Shown here: positions 8,605 through 18,174 of the stretch, piece after piece
Layout: every line of letters starts with the position of its first letter
Numbering within the stretch: the first letter of the stretch is position 1
Source: Microbulbifer variabilis
GTDB lineage: Bacteria; Pseudomonadota; Gammaproteobacteria; Pseudomonadales; Cellvibrionaceae
Reading direction: 5' to 3'
Assembly (NCBI RefSeq): GCF_023716485.1
Contig: NZ_CP092418.1
Span: 372,001-436,000 of the forward strand
Length of the DNA: 64,000 bases
The notes under the pieces: generated by a model
Told to the model about the DNA's origin: nothing
Seen by the model: only the letters and a program-made list of their open reading frames with translations
Database searches by the model: none
Translations under genes and position numbers: made by a program

Positions 8605-10542
8605 ATGTCAGATGTGCATACCCGCCCCATACCTGCCAAGTTTGCTGCCAATGCTCTGATTGGCGCTGAAGACTACGAAAAAATGTATCGACAATCGGTG
8701 CAAGATCCAGAGGCATTCTGGGCTCAGCAGGCCAAGGATTTTCTGCAGTGGGAAAAATCTTTTACCCAGGTGCTGGAGGAGGATATGCACCGAGGGCATA
8801 CGGCTTGGTTTGCCGATGGTCAACTCAATGTCACGGTGAATTGCATCGACAGACACTTAGCTAGCCGCAGTGAGCAAACCGTCATTTTGTGGGAGGGAGA
8901 CGACCCTGCGGATAGTGTGGCGATTACCTATCGCACTCTGTATGACAATGTGTGCCGCTTGGCGAACCTGTTGAAGTCTCGTGGAGTGAAGAAAGGGGAT
9001 CGGGTTTGCATTTATATGCCCATGATTCCCGAGGCGGCCTATGCCATGCTCGCCTGTGCCCGTATTGGTGCGGTGCACTCGGTTGTGTTTGGCGGTTTCT
9101 CGCCGGTTTCGCTAAGGGATCGCATACTCGACTCTGATTGTCGCTTGGTGATTACCGCCGATGAAGCGATTCGAGGGGGTAAGCATATTCCCCTCAAGGC
9201 TAATGTAGATCAGGCCCTGTCTGAGTGCCCCAGCGTTCATACGGCCATTGTGGTAAAGCATATCGGCGCCCCAGTGGACTGGGATAGTAAACGGGATATC
9301 TGGTATGCGGATGCCATCGCAGAAATGGATGGCGACTGTGCACCAGAAGTCGTCAGCGCTGAAGATCCGCTGTTCATCCTCTATACCTCCGGTTCCACCG
9401 GCAAACCAAAAGGGGTGCTACATACCACCGCTGGTTATTTGCTGATGGCCACTATGACTTTCAAATATGTATTTGATTACCGGGAGGGTGAGGTTTTCTG
9501 GTGCACCGCGGATGTCGGTTGGATTACCGGACACAGCTATATCGTTTACGGTCCCCTGGCTGCAGGAGCCACCACGTTAATGTTTGAAGGCGTGCCCACC
9601 TATCCGGATGCCTCACGTTTTTGGCAGGTTGTGGATAAACATCAGGTCAACAGCTTTTACACTGCGCCCACGGCGATCCGTGCATTAATGGGAGCGGGGG
9701 ATGCGTTTGTCACCAGTACAGAACGCAGCTCCCTGCGACTATTGGGGACCGTGGGTGAGCCAATTAATCCAGAGGCCTGGGAGTGGTATTACAAGGTAGT
9801 CGGTGATGAGCGCTGCCCTATTGTGGATACCTGGTGGCAGACGGAAACCGGCGCTCATATGATCACACCGCTACCCGGTGCTATGGCGCTTAAACCGGGT
9901 TCCGCCACAAAGCCTTTCTTTGGTGTGCAGCCGGTGTTGTTGGATGGGGACGGCAAAGAAATCGAAGGTGCGGGAGAAGGTGCTCTGGCGATTAAAAAAA
10001 GCTGGCCCTCGATGATTCGCGGAGTATATGGCGATCGCCAACGTATGATTGATACCTACTTTTCTACTTATCCCGGTTATTACTTTACTGGCGATGGTGC
10101 GCGCAGGGATGCGGATGGTTACTACTGGATCACCGGGCGTATCGACGATGTGTTGAATGTTTCTGGCCACCGCCTAGGCACCGCTGAGATCGAGAGTGCC
10201 CTGGTGTTGCACCCGGACACCGCAGAGGCCGCAGTGGTGGGTTATCCGCATGATATTAAGGGTCAGGGTATTTATGCGTTTGTTACCCTGAAATCAGGGC
10301 GGGAACCCAGTGAAGCCTTGCGGCAGGCGTTAATTGAACTCTGCTCCAAAGAGATAGGGCCTATTGCCAAGCCGGATGTCATTCAATGGGCGCCGGGCCT
10401 GCCTAAAACCCGCTCGGGAAAAATTATGCGGCGTATTCTGCGCAAGATAGCCTGTAATGAGTTGGATAACCTTGGAGATACCTCCACCCTGGCGGACCCT
10501 GCAGTAGTTGACGATCTACTGGCACATCGCGAAAATCGCTGA
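8605..10542 (+). CDS. acs: Acetyl-CoA synthetase (acetate--CoA ligase, AMP-forming)
   Basis: Activates acetate to acetyl-CoA through acetyl-AMP. 645 residues. ATG 8605 is preferred over 8602 because GGAG sits 6 nt before it. The adenylate-forming signature [11 protein letters not shown] is at about 260-270, followed by the Acs motifs [36 protein letters not shown] and [20 protein letters not shown]. The C-terminal [15 protein letters not shown] holds Lys606, the lysine acetylated by Pat and released by CobB/AcuC in the family. It is monocistronic, with a strong terminator after it. Propionate activation cannot be excluded. Confidence 0.95.
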   Translation: MSDVHTRPIPAKFAANALIGAEDYEKMYRQSVQDPEAFWAQQAKDFLQWEKSFTQVLEEDMHRGHTAWFADGQLNVTVNCIDRHLASRSEQTVILWEGDDPADSVAITYRTLYDNVCRLANLLKSRGVKKGDRVCIYMPMIPEAAYAMLACARIGAVHSVVFGGFSPVSLRDRILDSDCRLVITADEAIRGGKHIPLKANVDQALSECPSVHTAIVVKHIGAPVDWDSKRDIWYADAIAEMDGDCAPEVVSAEDPLFILYTSGSTGKPKGVLHTTAGYLLMATMTFKYVFDYREGEVFWCTADVGWITGHSYIVYGPLAAGATTLMFEGVPTYPDASRFWQVVDKHQVNSFYTAPTAIRALMGAGDAFVTSTERSSLRLLGTVGEPINPEAWEWYYKVVGDERCPIVDTWWQTETGAHMITPLPGAMALKPGSATKPFFGVQPVLLDGDGKEIEGAGEGALAIKKSWPSMIRGVYGDRQRMIDTYFSTYPGYYFTGDGARRDADGYYWITGRIDDVLNVSGHRLGTAEIESALVLHPDTAEAAVVGYPHDIKGQGIYAFVTLKSGREPSEALRQALIELCSKEIGPIAKPDVIQWAPGLPKTRSGKIMRRILRKIACNELDNLGDTSTLADPAVVDDLLAHRENR

Positions 10543-10596
10543 CCTGAATTTAGCGCAAGTACTATTCCCTGACGGCGTGGCTGTTGGGGACTGTAG

Positions 10597-10623
10597 AAAA
10601 GCCGGGCATCGCCCGGCTTTTTT
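10597..10623 (+). terminator. Intrinsic terminator after acs
   Basis: AAAAGCCGGGC, a 3-nt loop and GCCCGGCTTTT followed by more T residues, about 55 bp past the acs stop codon. The A-run on the left would also let it work in reverse. Confidence 0.9.
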
Positions 10624-10685
10624 GCTCTTATCGGTGCCATCGCGCGGTGGTTCAAGGCCAGTAAATTGACTCAAGGAGAAAGAGT

Positions 10686-11102
10686 TTGGAGCAGGTAAAG
10701 TACCTTTGTGAGCACTATCGCTTTGCAGCTGACCAGCGCCTCAAGGTTTTTAATTTTTTTGTTGTACTGACCATGTTTGTGGAGGGTGGGATTTTTACTG
10801 CGGTGGAGAAAAATTTTCACCCGCTTATATTGGCCCTGCTCGGTGGTTTTGTGATGATCCTGGTAACGGTATTTTGGTTGATGGATGTACGCAGCCGCGA
10901 GCTACTTAGGTTAGCGGTACCCGCCCTGCAAAATCTCGAGCAGCAGTATCCCGAAGAGGCTAGAATTTTTTCCAATGACGCTATCCGCCGTGGGGAAATT
11001 GCGCGTTACACCTTTGCCTATCGGGTACTTTTGGTCGGCCAGCTTATCTTTGGATTTGGTGTGGCAGCATATGGGTTGTATCACTGGTATATCACTCCTT
11101 AA
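10686..11102 (+). CDS. Small inner-membrane protein, unknown function
   Basis: 138 residues from a TTG start; AAGGAG at 10673-10678 sits 7 nt before it, which decides the start. Four hydrophobic segments are visible in two pairs: about 22-38 (FNFFVVLTMFVEGGIF) and 45-65, then a soluble stretch of about 45 residues with many Arg and Glu, then a pair of segments at about 108-132 ending at the C-terminus. I do not recognise the family. It has no obvious operon partner: acs is closed off by a terminator, and the next gene starts almost 200 bp later. Confidence 0.65.
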   Translation: MEQVKYLCEHYRFAADQRLKVFNFFVVLTMFVEGGIFTAVEKNFHPLILALLGGFVMILVTVFWLMDVRSRELLRLAVPALQNLEQQYPEEARIFSNDAIRRGEIARYTFAYRVLLVGQLIFGFGVAAYGLYHWYITP

Positions 11103-11295
11103 CCCGACCCCTCAAATTTTGGCATGGCAACTTGGCGACAGAATTTGCTGGGTTGTCATCAGCCTCGACGCTGTAATGGTTCTTTTCACGCAGTAAAGCC
11201 CGTCACGATTCCATTCCAAGCAAGGTCTAACTCCCTTCCCTGGACTATCTTGCAGATTGGCGGTGAAGCCAGCCTATGAAAGGGAAAGTAAATCC

Positions 11296-11673
11296 ATGTT
11301 GGATCACATCAGAATACCGGTTGAAGATTTTACCCGTTCCCGTGAGTTTTATCGCCAAGCCCTGGCGTGTTTGGGGTATGAACTGGTGATGGAGTTTGAT
11401 AATTCAGCTGGTTTTGGCTGGGCGGATAAGCCGGAATTTTGGATTCGCAGCGAGGAAGTCAGCAGCTCTCAGCTACATATTGCCTTTCGGGCCGAGGAAC
11501 GTGAGGTAGTGCGTGATTTCTATCGAGCTGCATTGGCAGCGGGTGGTACCGATAATGGTGTGCCGGATATCTATGAAGAGTATCACCCGGATTACTACGC
11601 AGCCTATGTATTAGACCCGGATGGCAACAATCTCGAGGTGGTTTGTCATTTGCCCGGCGATTTGCAGGAATAA
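11296..11673 (+). CDS. VOC superfamily (glyoxalase/bleomycin-resistance fold) protein
   Basis: 125 residues from ATG 11296 with AGGGAAAG just upstream; the frame is open further 5' but without a good site. The start MLDHIRIPVEDFTRSREFYR is a typical first beta-alpha-beta unit. LHIAFRAEER begins the second half, and YYAAYVLDPDGNNLEVVCH is the classic C-terminal VOC metal-site strand (Glu in NNLEVV, His in LDHI). Such proteins are metal-dependent lyases, dioxygenases or resistance proteins. No substrate is suggested by the neighbours. Confidence 0.8.
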   Translation: MLDHIRIPVEDFTRSREFYRQALACLGYELVMEFDNSAGFGWADKPEFWIRSEEVSSSQLHIAFRAEEREVVRDFYRAALAAGGTDNGVPDIYEEYHPDYYAAYVLDPDGNNLEVVCHLPGDLQE

Positions 11674-11712
11674 TTCAGGTAGTTGCTTAGCTAATAAAAT
11701 AGAGACTTTGTT

Positions 11713-12111
11713 ATGGATGATGCTGTCCGCGCCAAGTACCTACCTATTGCACTGGTAGTCGTAGGCCTGATCTTTATATTTGCTATTTATCCGATGATGA
11801 TGTGGGTTTGGCCATCTGGGTGGGGGTGGACCCCACGACAGCCGGAATATGAGCAGATGATTATGGGGATCTATGCAACTTTGGGTGTTTTTCTTATTCG
11901 CGCGGCAAAAGATCCCGCAGCCAATGCCAGCTTAATTTGGTTTACCGTTTGGTCCAGCTTGGTGCATGCCACCATTATGCTGTTTCAAGCATTGTACGAT
12001 CGCACTGAGCGAGCGAATTTGTTGGGAGATATTCCTGCGCTTTTTTTGGTGGCAATTGTGCTTTGGTATCTGATGCCAAAGCGTCACTTTAAAAAAAGTG
12101 ATAAAACTTGA
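11713..12111 (+). CDS. DUF6632-type integral membrane protein
   Basis: 132 residues with four predicted membrane spans (about 9-31, 47-64, 74-93 and 102-123). The features WGWTPRQPEYEQMIMGIYATLGV and ASLIWFTVWSSLVHATIML, in a protein of this size, resemble the small DUF6632 membrane family. No catalytic residues are apparent. It follows the VOC gene by 39 bp on the same strand and could be co-transcribed with it. The function is unknown. Confidence 0.65.
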   Translation: MDDAVRAKYLPIALVVVGLIFIFAIYPMMMWVWPSGWGWTPRQPEYEQMIMGIYATLGVFLIRAAKDPAANASLIWFTVWSSLVHATIMLFQALYDRTERANLLGDIPALFLVAIVLWYLMPKRHFKKSDKT

Positions 12112-12245
12112 GGGGGAATTTTATAGTCAGTGCAGCTTATTAATCCCAACTATAAGAACGATAATAAGGTCTAATTTCCCACTAAATATACTCGCTTATA
12201 AGCTCTGTCCCTGTAATAGAAACAATTTTAGGGACGGACTTGCCG

Positions 12246-13745
12246 ATGAAATATCTTCCTTTATTTGCATTAACTATCGGCCTGATAGGCGGTGCCAATG
12301 CTGAGACATTAACTCGCGATAATGGCGCACCGATAGGTGACAATCAGAACTCACAAACTGCGGGAGAAAATGGTGGAAATTTACTGCAGGATGTGAACCT
12401 GATCCAGAAATTACAACGCTTTGCCCGCGAGCGTATTCCAGAGCGGGTTGTACATGCGCGCGGCACAGGAGTACACGGTGAATTTGTCGCTACAAAGGAT
12501 ATTGGTGACCTGACCCGAGCGGTGGTATTTGAGCCCGGTAGTAAGACACCAGTCTTCGTGCGCTTCTCAACCGTAATTCATTCCAAAGGCTCGCCGGAGA
12601 CTCTGCGCGATCCCCGTGGCTTCGCCACCAAGTTTTATACCGATGAGGGCAACTGGGATCTCGTAGGCAATAATCTGCCGGTATTTTTTATTCGCGATGC
12701 GATTAAATTTCCGGATATGGTGCATTCCCTGAAACCCTCTCCGGTAACTAATCAGCAGGATCCAAATCGCTTTTTCGATTTCTTTAGCCATGTACCAGAA
12801 GCCACCCATATGCTCAGCTGGGTTTATTCTGACTACGGCACCCCGGCAAACTTGCGTCAAATGGATGGTTGGGGTGTGCACGCCTATAAACTTATCAATG
12901 ATAAGGGCGAAGTACATTATGTGAAATTCCACTGGAAAACCCGCCAGGGTATTAAAAACCTAAGTGCGGAGGAAGCGGCGGAAATCCAGTCGAAAGATTT
13001 CAGTCATGCGACGCGAGATATGTACGCGGCCATTGAGAAAGGAGACTACCCCCAGTGGGATTTGTATATCAAGGTACTGAAACCTTCTCAGCTTGATGGC
13101 TTTAATTACAACCCACTCGACGCGACTAAAATGTGGCTGGATGTGGAGGAAACCAAAGTCGGCACCATGACGCTCAACCGTGTGCCCACTAATTTTTTCC
13201 AGGAAACTGAGCAAGCCGCATTTGCGCCAGCCAATATTGTGCCCGGCATTGAACCGTCTGAAGACCGTCTGCTGCAGGGCCGTGTTTTCTCCTACTCCGA
13301 TACTCAAATGTATCGCTTGGGAGCGAATCATCAGCAGCTGCCGATCAATCGTCCCCGCGCAGTAGTGAATAACTGGAACCAAGATGGAGCCGCAAATTAC
13401 GGGCAGCAGACTTCCGATGTGAACTATCAGCCGAGCCGTATTGATGCCCGCAGCGAAGATCCCAAAGGCCTGTACAGCAATAAGCTGCTCACTGGCAGTA
13501 CCCAGCAAAAGGCGATTGAGAAGAAACTGCCATTTGCCCAGGCCGGTGTTTTCTATCGCAGCTTGAGTTTGAAAGAGCGTCAGAACCTGATCGAAAACCT
13601 AGCTGGTGATCTGGGTAAGGTGCGCGATGACAACACCAAACACATTATGCTGGGCTATTTCTACCACGCCGATAAAGACTATGGCCAGCGCCTGACCAAA
13701 GCGGTTGGTGGCAACCTGAGCCGAGTGAAAAAACTGGCCCAGTAA
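12246..13745 (+). CDS. katB: Exported monofunctional heme catalase
   Basis: Decomposes hydrogen peroxide. 499 residues from ATG 12246. A cleavable signal peptide (1-19, GGANA/E) sends it to the periplasm. Catalytic His70 lies in ERVVHARGTGVHGEF. NNLPVFFIRDAIKFPD carries the distal Asn, and RVFSYSDTQMYRLGANH has the heme-ligating Tyr. The size and sequence fit small-subunit catalases such as Pseudomonas KatB, which is also followed by an ankyrin-repeat gene. Here that gene starts 55 bp downstream beyond a hairpin. Peroxide induction through OxyR is likely from the family, but no site was identified. Confidence 0.95.
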   Translation: MKYLPLFALTIGLIGGANAETLTRDNGAPIGDNQNSQTAGENGGNLLQDVNLIQKLQRFARERIPERVVHARGTGVHGEFVATKDIGDLTRAVVFEPGSKTPVFVRFSTVIHSKGSPETLRDPRGFATKFYTDEGNWDLVGNNLPVFFIRDAIKFPDMVHSLKPSPVTNQQDPNRFFDFFSHVPEATHMLSWVYSDYGTPANLRQMDGWGVHAYKLINDKGEVHYVKFHWKTRQGIKNLSAEEAAEIQSKDFSHATRDMYAAIEKGDYPQWDLYIKVLKPSQLDGFNYNPLDATKMWLDVEETKVGTMTLNRVPTNFFQETEQAAFAPANIVPGIEPSEDRLLQGRVFSYSDTQMYRLGANHQQLPINRPRAVVNNWNQDGAANYGQQTSDVNYQPSRIDARSEDPKGLYSNKLLTGSTQQKAIEKKLPFAQAGVFYRSLSLKERQNLIENLAGDLGKVRDDNTKHIMLGYFYHADKDYGQRLTKAVGGNLSRVKKLAQ

Positions 13746-13757
13746 TATTGACCCATT

Positions 13758-13781
13758 GGTAGGCGGCAGTTGCCGCCCACC
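13758..13781 (+). other. Hairpin in the katB-ankB spacer
   Basis: GGTAGGCGGC-AGTT-GCCGCCCACC forms a GC-rich hairpin of about nine pairs with one mismatch. There is no T-run after it, so full termination is unlikely. It could lower or stabilise the downstream ankB message. Confidence 0.5.
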
Positions 13782-13800
13782 AAAATGTTTAGGTGAACTC

Positions 13801-14283
13801 ATGAGATCAACTCTATTTGCAATCGTCTTTCTCGCCCAGGGGCTAACTCTAATGGCTCAGGCAGTGGAGCCGGAAAAAAATGACTCTGACTTTACCGAAC
13901 TCTCCCAGTATTTTTTTGCCGCTGCCAGGATTGGTGATACCGAGGTGCTGCGTGAATTCTCGCAAGCCGGATTTCCCCTAAATACCCGCAATTCAAAAGG
14001 CTATACGGCACTGATGATTGCCACCTATAACGGCCGCAGGGAAGCTGTGGATTATTTGTTGCAAAGGGGTGCGGACGCCTGTGCACAGGATCGTCGCGGC
14101 AATACCGCGTTGATGGCGGCAATTTTTCGTGGTGAGTTTGCCTTGGCAAGAACCTTGTTAAAGCAGGACTGTGATTCGCAACAGGTCAATAGGGCCGGCC
14201 ATTCGGCAGAGGATTTTGCCGAGGTCTTTGGTCGTGACCAAATGGTTCAGCTATTGCAGCAACAGCGGTCAAGTGGCGGTTAG
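13801..14283 (+). CDS. ankB: Exported ankyrin-repeat protein of the AnkB type
   Basis: 160 residues from ATG 13801 (AGGTGA upstream). Signal peptide 1-21, then ankyrin repeats: KGYTALMIATYNGRREAVDY LL and RRGNTALMAAIFRGEFALA are two clear units, with a weaker repeat on each side. In Pseudomonas aeruginosa, ankB sits behind katB and its periplasmic product is needed for full catalase activity. Gene order, export signal and spacing here match that arrangement. Its role as a chaperone or anti-inhibitor of KatB is inferred from that precedent. Confidence 0.88.
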   Translation: MRSTLFAIVFLAQGLTLMAQAVEPEKNDSDFTELSQYFFAAARIGDTEVLREFSQAGFPLNTRNSKGYTALMIATYNGRREAVDYLLQRGADACAQDRRGNTALMAAIFRGEFALARTLLKQDCDSQQVNRAGHSAEDFAEVFGRDQMVQLLQQQRSSGG

Positions 14284-14443
14284 TAACTGCAATTCAGAGA
14301 GTGGTTCTGGTTAGTGCTATTGCACGCCACTTCCCCTTCTGCAGCCTCTTTGGGTGTCGCTAAAGCTGCGGGGCTATTCTGTGTTTGTCCCCGCCCCCGC
14401 GAGCGCGTTAGCATAGCCAACCGATATTCAGTTGGTACCCGCT

Positions 14444-15430
14444 ATGACCCAGAGCCACCATCCCTATGAAGCCCTTACGCCGGACGTGGTGATTGACTGT
14501 GTCGAGAGCACCGGGCTGATTTCCGATGCGCGCATTTTTCCCTTAAACAGTTATGAAAACCGGGTCTACCAAGTGGGCATTGAGGGCGCGGAGCCATTGA
14601 TCGCCAAATTTTACCGCCCCGGCCGCTGGAGTGATGAGCAGATTCAGGAAGAGCATCGTTTCACCCTGGAATTGGCCGAAGCGGAGATTCCGGTGGTGGC
14701 GCCGATGCAGTTTGATGGGCATACCCTGCTGGAGTCGGCAGGCTTTCGCTTTGCCTTGTTTCCCCGCCGCGGGGGGCGCCAGCTGGAGCTGGATAATTTC
14801 GATCATCTGGAGCAGGTGGGCACTATGCTCGGGCGTATCCACGCAGTGGGTGGCGCTAAGCCCTTTATTCATCGCCCGACTCTGACTCTAAAGCACTTTG
14901 CCATTGATAGCCGAGAATTTATCCTGGATGGTGATTTTTTACCGCGGGAAAACCGTGAGGCCTACGCCTCGGTAACCGGGCATATTATTGAACAGGTCGC
15001 CCCGTTGTTTGAGCGTGACTGGGACTTACTGCGTCTGCACGGTGACTGTCACAGTGGTAACTTCCTGTGGCGCGATGAGACGCCCTGGTTTGTGGATCTG
15101 GATGACTGCCTGATGGGCCCGGCCATCCAGGATATCTGGATGCTGATCTCTGGCAATCGCGCCGAGCAAACCGCCTACCTTGATGCGGTACTCGAAGGTT
15201 ATGAAACCTTCTATAGTTTTGATCCCCAGCAGTTGCAGCTGGTGGAACCATTGCGCTGTTTGCGCCAGATGCACCACGCTGCCTGGCTGGCGCGCCGCTG
15301 GCAGGATCCGGCTTTTCCCCAGGCATTTCCCTGGTTTAACACGCCTCGTTATTGGGCGGAACATATACTGGCACTGCGCGAGCAGCAATCGGCACTACTG
15401 GAGCCACCTCTGACACTGGGAGCGGTTTGA
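14444..15430 (+). CDS. srkA: Stress response kinase A (YihE/RdoA family Ser/Thr kinase)
   Basis: Cytosolic eukaryotic-like protein kinase that counters envelope-stress-linked cell death in E. coli. 328 residues from ATG 14444. It shows NSYENRVYQVGIEG (nucleotide loop), the lysine strand LIAKFYRPGRW, the catalytic loop RLHGDCHSGNFLW and the metal site WFVDLDDCLMGP, all characteristic of the SrkA branch of choline/aminoglycoside kinase-like folds. The next gene, cysE, starts 1 bp after its stop, so the pair is translated from one message. E. coli pairs this gene with dsbA; that is not the case here. Confidence 0.92.
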   Translation: MTQSHHPYEALTPDVVIDCVESTGLISDARIFPLNSYENRVYQVGIEGAEPLIAKFYRPGRWSDEQIQEEHRFTLELAEAEIPVVAPMQFDGHTLLESAGFRFALFPRRGGRQLELDNFDHLEQVGTMLGRIHAVGGAKPFIHRPTLTLKHFAIDSREFILDGDFLPRENREAYASVTGHIIEQVAPLFERDWDLLRLHGDCHSGNFLWRDETPWFVDLDDCLMGPAIQDIWMLISGNRAEQTAYLDAVLEGYETFYSFDPQQLQLVEPLRCLRQMHHAAWLARRWQDPAFPQAFPWFNTPRYWAEHILALREQQSALLEPPLTLGAV

Positions 15431-15431
15431 T

Positions 15432-16259
15432 ATGGAAGAGTCCACTGTGAATGCCTCATGCACCGAGACAAACTCGGATTTACTATGGGAGCGAATTCGC
15501 ATCGAAGTGGCACAGCAGGTCGAACGCGAACCGATCCTGGCCAGTTTTCTGCACGCCACTATTCTCAATCACAGCTCCTTGGAGGCGGCCCTCAGCTTTC
15601 ACCTGGCTAACAAGTTGGACAATGCCGTGGCGCCGGCACTGCTGATCCGCGAGGTGATCGATGAAGCCCTGGCGGCCGACCCGGAAATAGGTCGTGCGGC
15701 GCGCGCGGATCTGAATGCCACTTACCTACGGGACTCCGCATGCAATTCCATGCACGAGCCCTTCCTCTACTTCAAAGGGTTTCACGCCCTGCAGGTGCAC
15801 CGGGTGGCGCACTGGTTGTGGAGGCAGCAGCGGCGTTCGCTGGCCATGTTTTTACAACACCGGGTCTCGGTGGTGTTCAGTGTGGATATTCACCCTGCGG
15901 CAAAAGTGGGGGAGGGTATCCTGTTGGACCACGCTACCGGTATTGTGATTGGTGAGACTGCGATAGTGGAGGACAATGTTTCTATCATGCAGTCAGTAAC
16001 CCTGGGGGGGACCGGCAAGGAGAGTGGCGACCGCCATCCCAAGATTCGCTGTGGGGTTCTGATTGGCGCCGGCAGCAAGGTACTGGGCAATATCGAAGTG
16101 GGCGAATGCGCCCAGGTGGCCTCTGGCAGTGTGGTCTTAAAGCCGGTACCGGCAAAAACCCTGGTGGCCGGTGTGCCGGCCAAAGTGGTGGGGCCGGCGA
16201 CTTGTGCCCAGCCGGCAATGTCTATGGATCAGTGCGCGCTTTCGCAAGTGGAAAAGTAG
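15432..16259 (+). CDS. cysE: Serine O-acetyltransferase
   Basis: Acetyl-CoA plus serine to O-acetylserine, the first step of cysteine synthesis. 275 residues: an alpha-helical N-terminal hexamerisation half (LWERIRIEVAQQVEREPIL) followed by a left-handed beta helix of hexapeptide repeats. Active-site His residues are seen in SVDIHPAAKVGEG and LLDHATGIVIGETA, with SVTLGGTGKESGDRHPKI as the coenzyme loop. It is of the E. coli long form, which is normally inhibited by cysteine through its C-terminal tail. It lies 1 bp behind srkA, with an intrinsic terminator 8 bp after the stop. Confidence 0.96.
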   Translation: MEESTVNASCTETNSDLLWERIRIEVAQQVEREPILASFLHATILNHSSLEAALSFHLANKLDNAVAPALLIREVIDEALAADPEIGRAARADLNATYLRDSACNSMHEPFLYFKGFHALQVHRVAHWLWRQQRRSLAMFLQHRVSVVFSVDIHPAAKVGEGILLDHATGIVIGETAIVEDNVSIMQSVTLGGTGKESGDRHPKIRCGVLIGAGSKVLGNIEVGECAQVASGSVVLKPVPAKTLVAGVPAKVVGPATCAQPAMSMDQCALSQVEK

Positions 16260-16267
16260 TGATCGCG

Positions 16268-16290
16268 ACCCCACCTTGTGTGGGGTTTTT
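16268..16290 (+). terminator. Intrinsic terminator after cysE
   Basis: ACCCCAC, a 5-nt loop and GTGGGGT run straight into TTTT. It ends the srkA-cysE transcript. Confidence 0.85.
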
Positions 16291-16332
16291 CGTTCTTTAG
16301 GGAGTTGGATAAACGGAACTATCCTTGTACCC

Positions 16333-17127
16333 ATGAAATACAGTCTCAGCGCCAAAAACCTTGTCTGCCGCAATCTAGAGGCTCACGCCAGTTATTGTGC
16401 GGCTCTGCTCAATCCCAATCACACCAAAGAGATCACCGGTATTGTGCGCAGTGATACTGGTCTTTTATCGGGCCGTCTTAACCAGGCGGTTTCCAATACA
16501 GTGATGCAGCCACGCATACTGCAGCGCTTCGCGCTGGACTATTTTGCCGAGCGCCACAGCGCATTTACCTTGTGGCACAGCGCCTCCAAGCCGCTCGATG
16601 ACGAGGCTCTGGCGCAGCTGGGATTACAGCGCAAGCAATCGCAGGTGGCGATGGCCGCAGAGATTGAACGCCTGGCAGTGCAGGGGGCCGCACAGAAAGT
16701 GGATGGGTTGGTGTTGTCCCCGGTAAAAAAAGAGGCTCTGCCCGAATATGCAGAAGTACAGGCGGCGGGGTGCGGCAGTGCCCTGGAAGCCGCGGAGCTA
16801 AAAAAATTTTACACGGCACTGGCGGAGATTCCCGAACAGCGCCGAGCGCGGCTCAGGTTCTTTTTGGCACGGTTGCAGGATACTCCGGTGGCGGCGGGCT
16901 GCCTGTTTGCCTCCGCCGATGCTCTGGGACTCTACGATCTGGTGACTCTGCAAGACTACCGAGGGCAGGGGATTGGTCGGGCTCTGTTTCACTATCTGCT
17001 GGAGCAGGCTCAGAGCAGTCATCACCGCAGTCTAGTGGCGCTGGTACCTGCGGAACGCCAGCAGTTGCCATTGGATTGCGGCTTTTTTGCTGTGGGCGAG
17101 GTGGCGCGCTATGTTTACACACCTTGA
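16333..17127 (+). CDS. GNAT family N-acetyltransferase
   Basis: 264 residues from ATG 16333; longer in-frame starts would lie inside cysE. The C-terminal 120 residues are a GNAT domain with the acetyl-CoA loop LQDYRGQGIGRALFHYLL and a following strand SLVALVPAERQQLPLDCGF. The N-terminal half (about 1-120, rich in Ala, Gln and Glu) has no recognisable motif and may be a substrate-binding or degenerate GNAT half. The ribosome site is weak. The substrate is unknown. The gene faces epmA convergently. Confidence 0.75.
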   Translation: MKYSLSAKNLVCRNLEAHASYCAALLNPNHTKEITGIVRSDTGLLSGRLNQAVSNTVMQPRILQRFALDYFAERHSAFTLWHSASKPLDDEALAQLGLQRKQSQVAMAAEIERLAVQGAAQKVDGLVLSPVKKEALPEYAEVQAAGCGSALEAAELKKFYTALAEIPEQRRARLRFFLARLQDTPVAAGCLFASADALGLYDLVTLQDYRGQGIGRALFHYLLEQAQSSHHRSLVALVPAERQQLPLDCGFFAVGEVARYVYTP

Positions 17128-17168
17128 GGGGGCTGATCAGTTTGTTGTTCTGTAGAGTCTAACGAGGG

Positions 17169-18122
17169 TCAAGCGCGTTCAATAGGAAAGGCGATCACCT
17201 CTTCGATGGTTTTGTAACCACCGGCCAACATCAATAAACGATCCACACCAAGTGCCACACCGGCACACTCCGGCATCCCCGCCCGCAATGCCTCCACTAA
17301 TCGCTCCTCATAGGGATAGAGATTGAGGCCGTGCTTTTGGCGATAGGCATGGTCCGCTTGGAAACGGCGCAGCTGTTCCGCACTATCGGTCAATTCCCAA
17401 TAACCGTTGGCTAGCTCCAATCCGCCCACATAGGCTTCGAAGCGCCTTGCCACTGGGGTGCCACTTTCGTCGGGAAGCACCTTGGCAAGCGCCGCTTGGT
17501 CTGCGGGGAAGTCGTACAGCAGCGTAATACCCTCACCCATGGTGGGCTCCAGGCGATGGCTCATCAGCAAGTCCAGACATTCGCTGCGATCAGCGGGGCT
17601 GAAGGCCAGGTCCATCTCCTGCTCGACACAGCGGTGTAAGTCACTATCGCTGGCGTTATGGGGGTCCAGCTGTAATTCGCGCTGGAATAACTCCCGATAG
17701 CTGAGTAACTGCACTTGTTGGATTTCTAGTACTTCGCTCAGTAGATCGGCCACTTCGTCCATCAGGCGTCGATCATCCCAGCCGCAGCGATACCATTCCA
17801 ACATGGTGAATTCCGGGTTGTGGCGGCTGCCTGCTTCACCTTGGCGAAACGCCTTGCCCAGGTAGTAGCAGTCGCCGAAACCAGCGGCCAGCAAGCGCTT
17901 CAGCCCAAACTCTGGACTGCTGGCCAGGTAGGCGTTGTCACCACCGCATTGGGTGGGAATGGAATCGATATGCGGGTCGCTGGTAGCGCGGCGTGAAAGC
18001 ACTGGCACTTCGGTTTCCAGCACCTTGCGCACAGTAAAAAATTGACGAATTTCAGCCAGTAACGCGGCGCGATGGCGCAGAGCTTCAATGGTGGCGCTAG
18101 GACGCCAGAGGTTAGAGGTCAT
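17169..18122 (-). CDS. epmA: Elongation factor P--(R)-beta-lysine ligase
   Basis: Class II lysyl-tRNA synthetase paralogue that attaches (R)-beta-lysine to Lys34 of EF-P. 317 residues without the anticodon-binding domain, as expected. Class II motif 2 is FRQGEAGSRHNPEFTMLEWY; motif 3 lies in GVALGVDRLLMLAG. EVPVLSRRATSDPHIDSI and LANGYWELTD complete the family pattern. efp lies 52 bp upstream on the same strand, and epmB is 3.3 kb away on the opposite strand. EpmC was not seen. Confidence 0.96.
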   Translation of the reverse strand: MTSNLWRPSATIEALRHRAALLAEIRQFFTVRKVLETEVPVLSRRATSDPHIDSIPTQCGGDNAYLASSPEFGLKRLLAAGFGDCYYLGKAFRQGEAGSRHNPEFTMLEWYRCGWDDRRLMDEVADLLSEVLEIQQVQLLSYRELFQRELQLDPHNASDSDLHRCVEQEMDLAFSPADRSECLDLLMSHRLEPTMGEGITLLYDFPADQAALAKVLPDESGTPVARRFEAYVGGLELANGYWELTDSAEQLRRFQADHAYRQKHGLNLYPYEERLVEALRAGMPECAGVALGVDRLLMLAGGYKTIEEVIAFPIERA

Positions 18123-18174
18123 GGGATTGGCTCAGGTGGCGGACGGCCGGTGGCCGCCCGCGAGAGGTGGGAAA

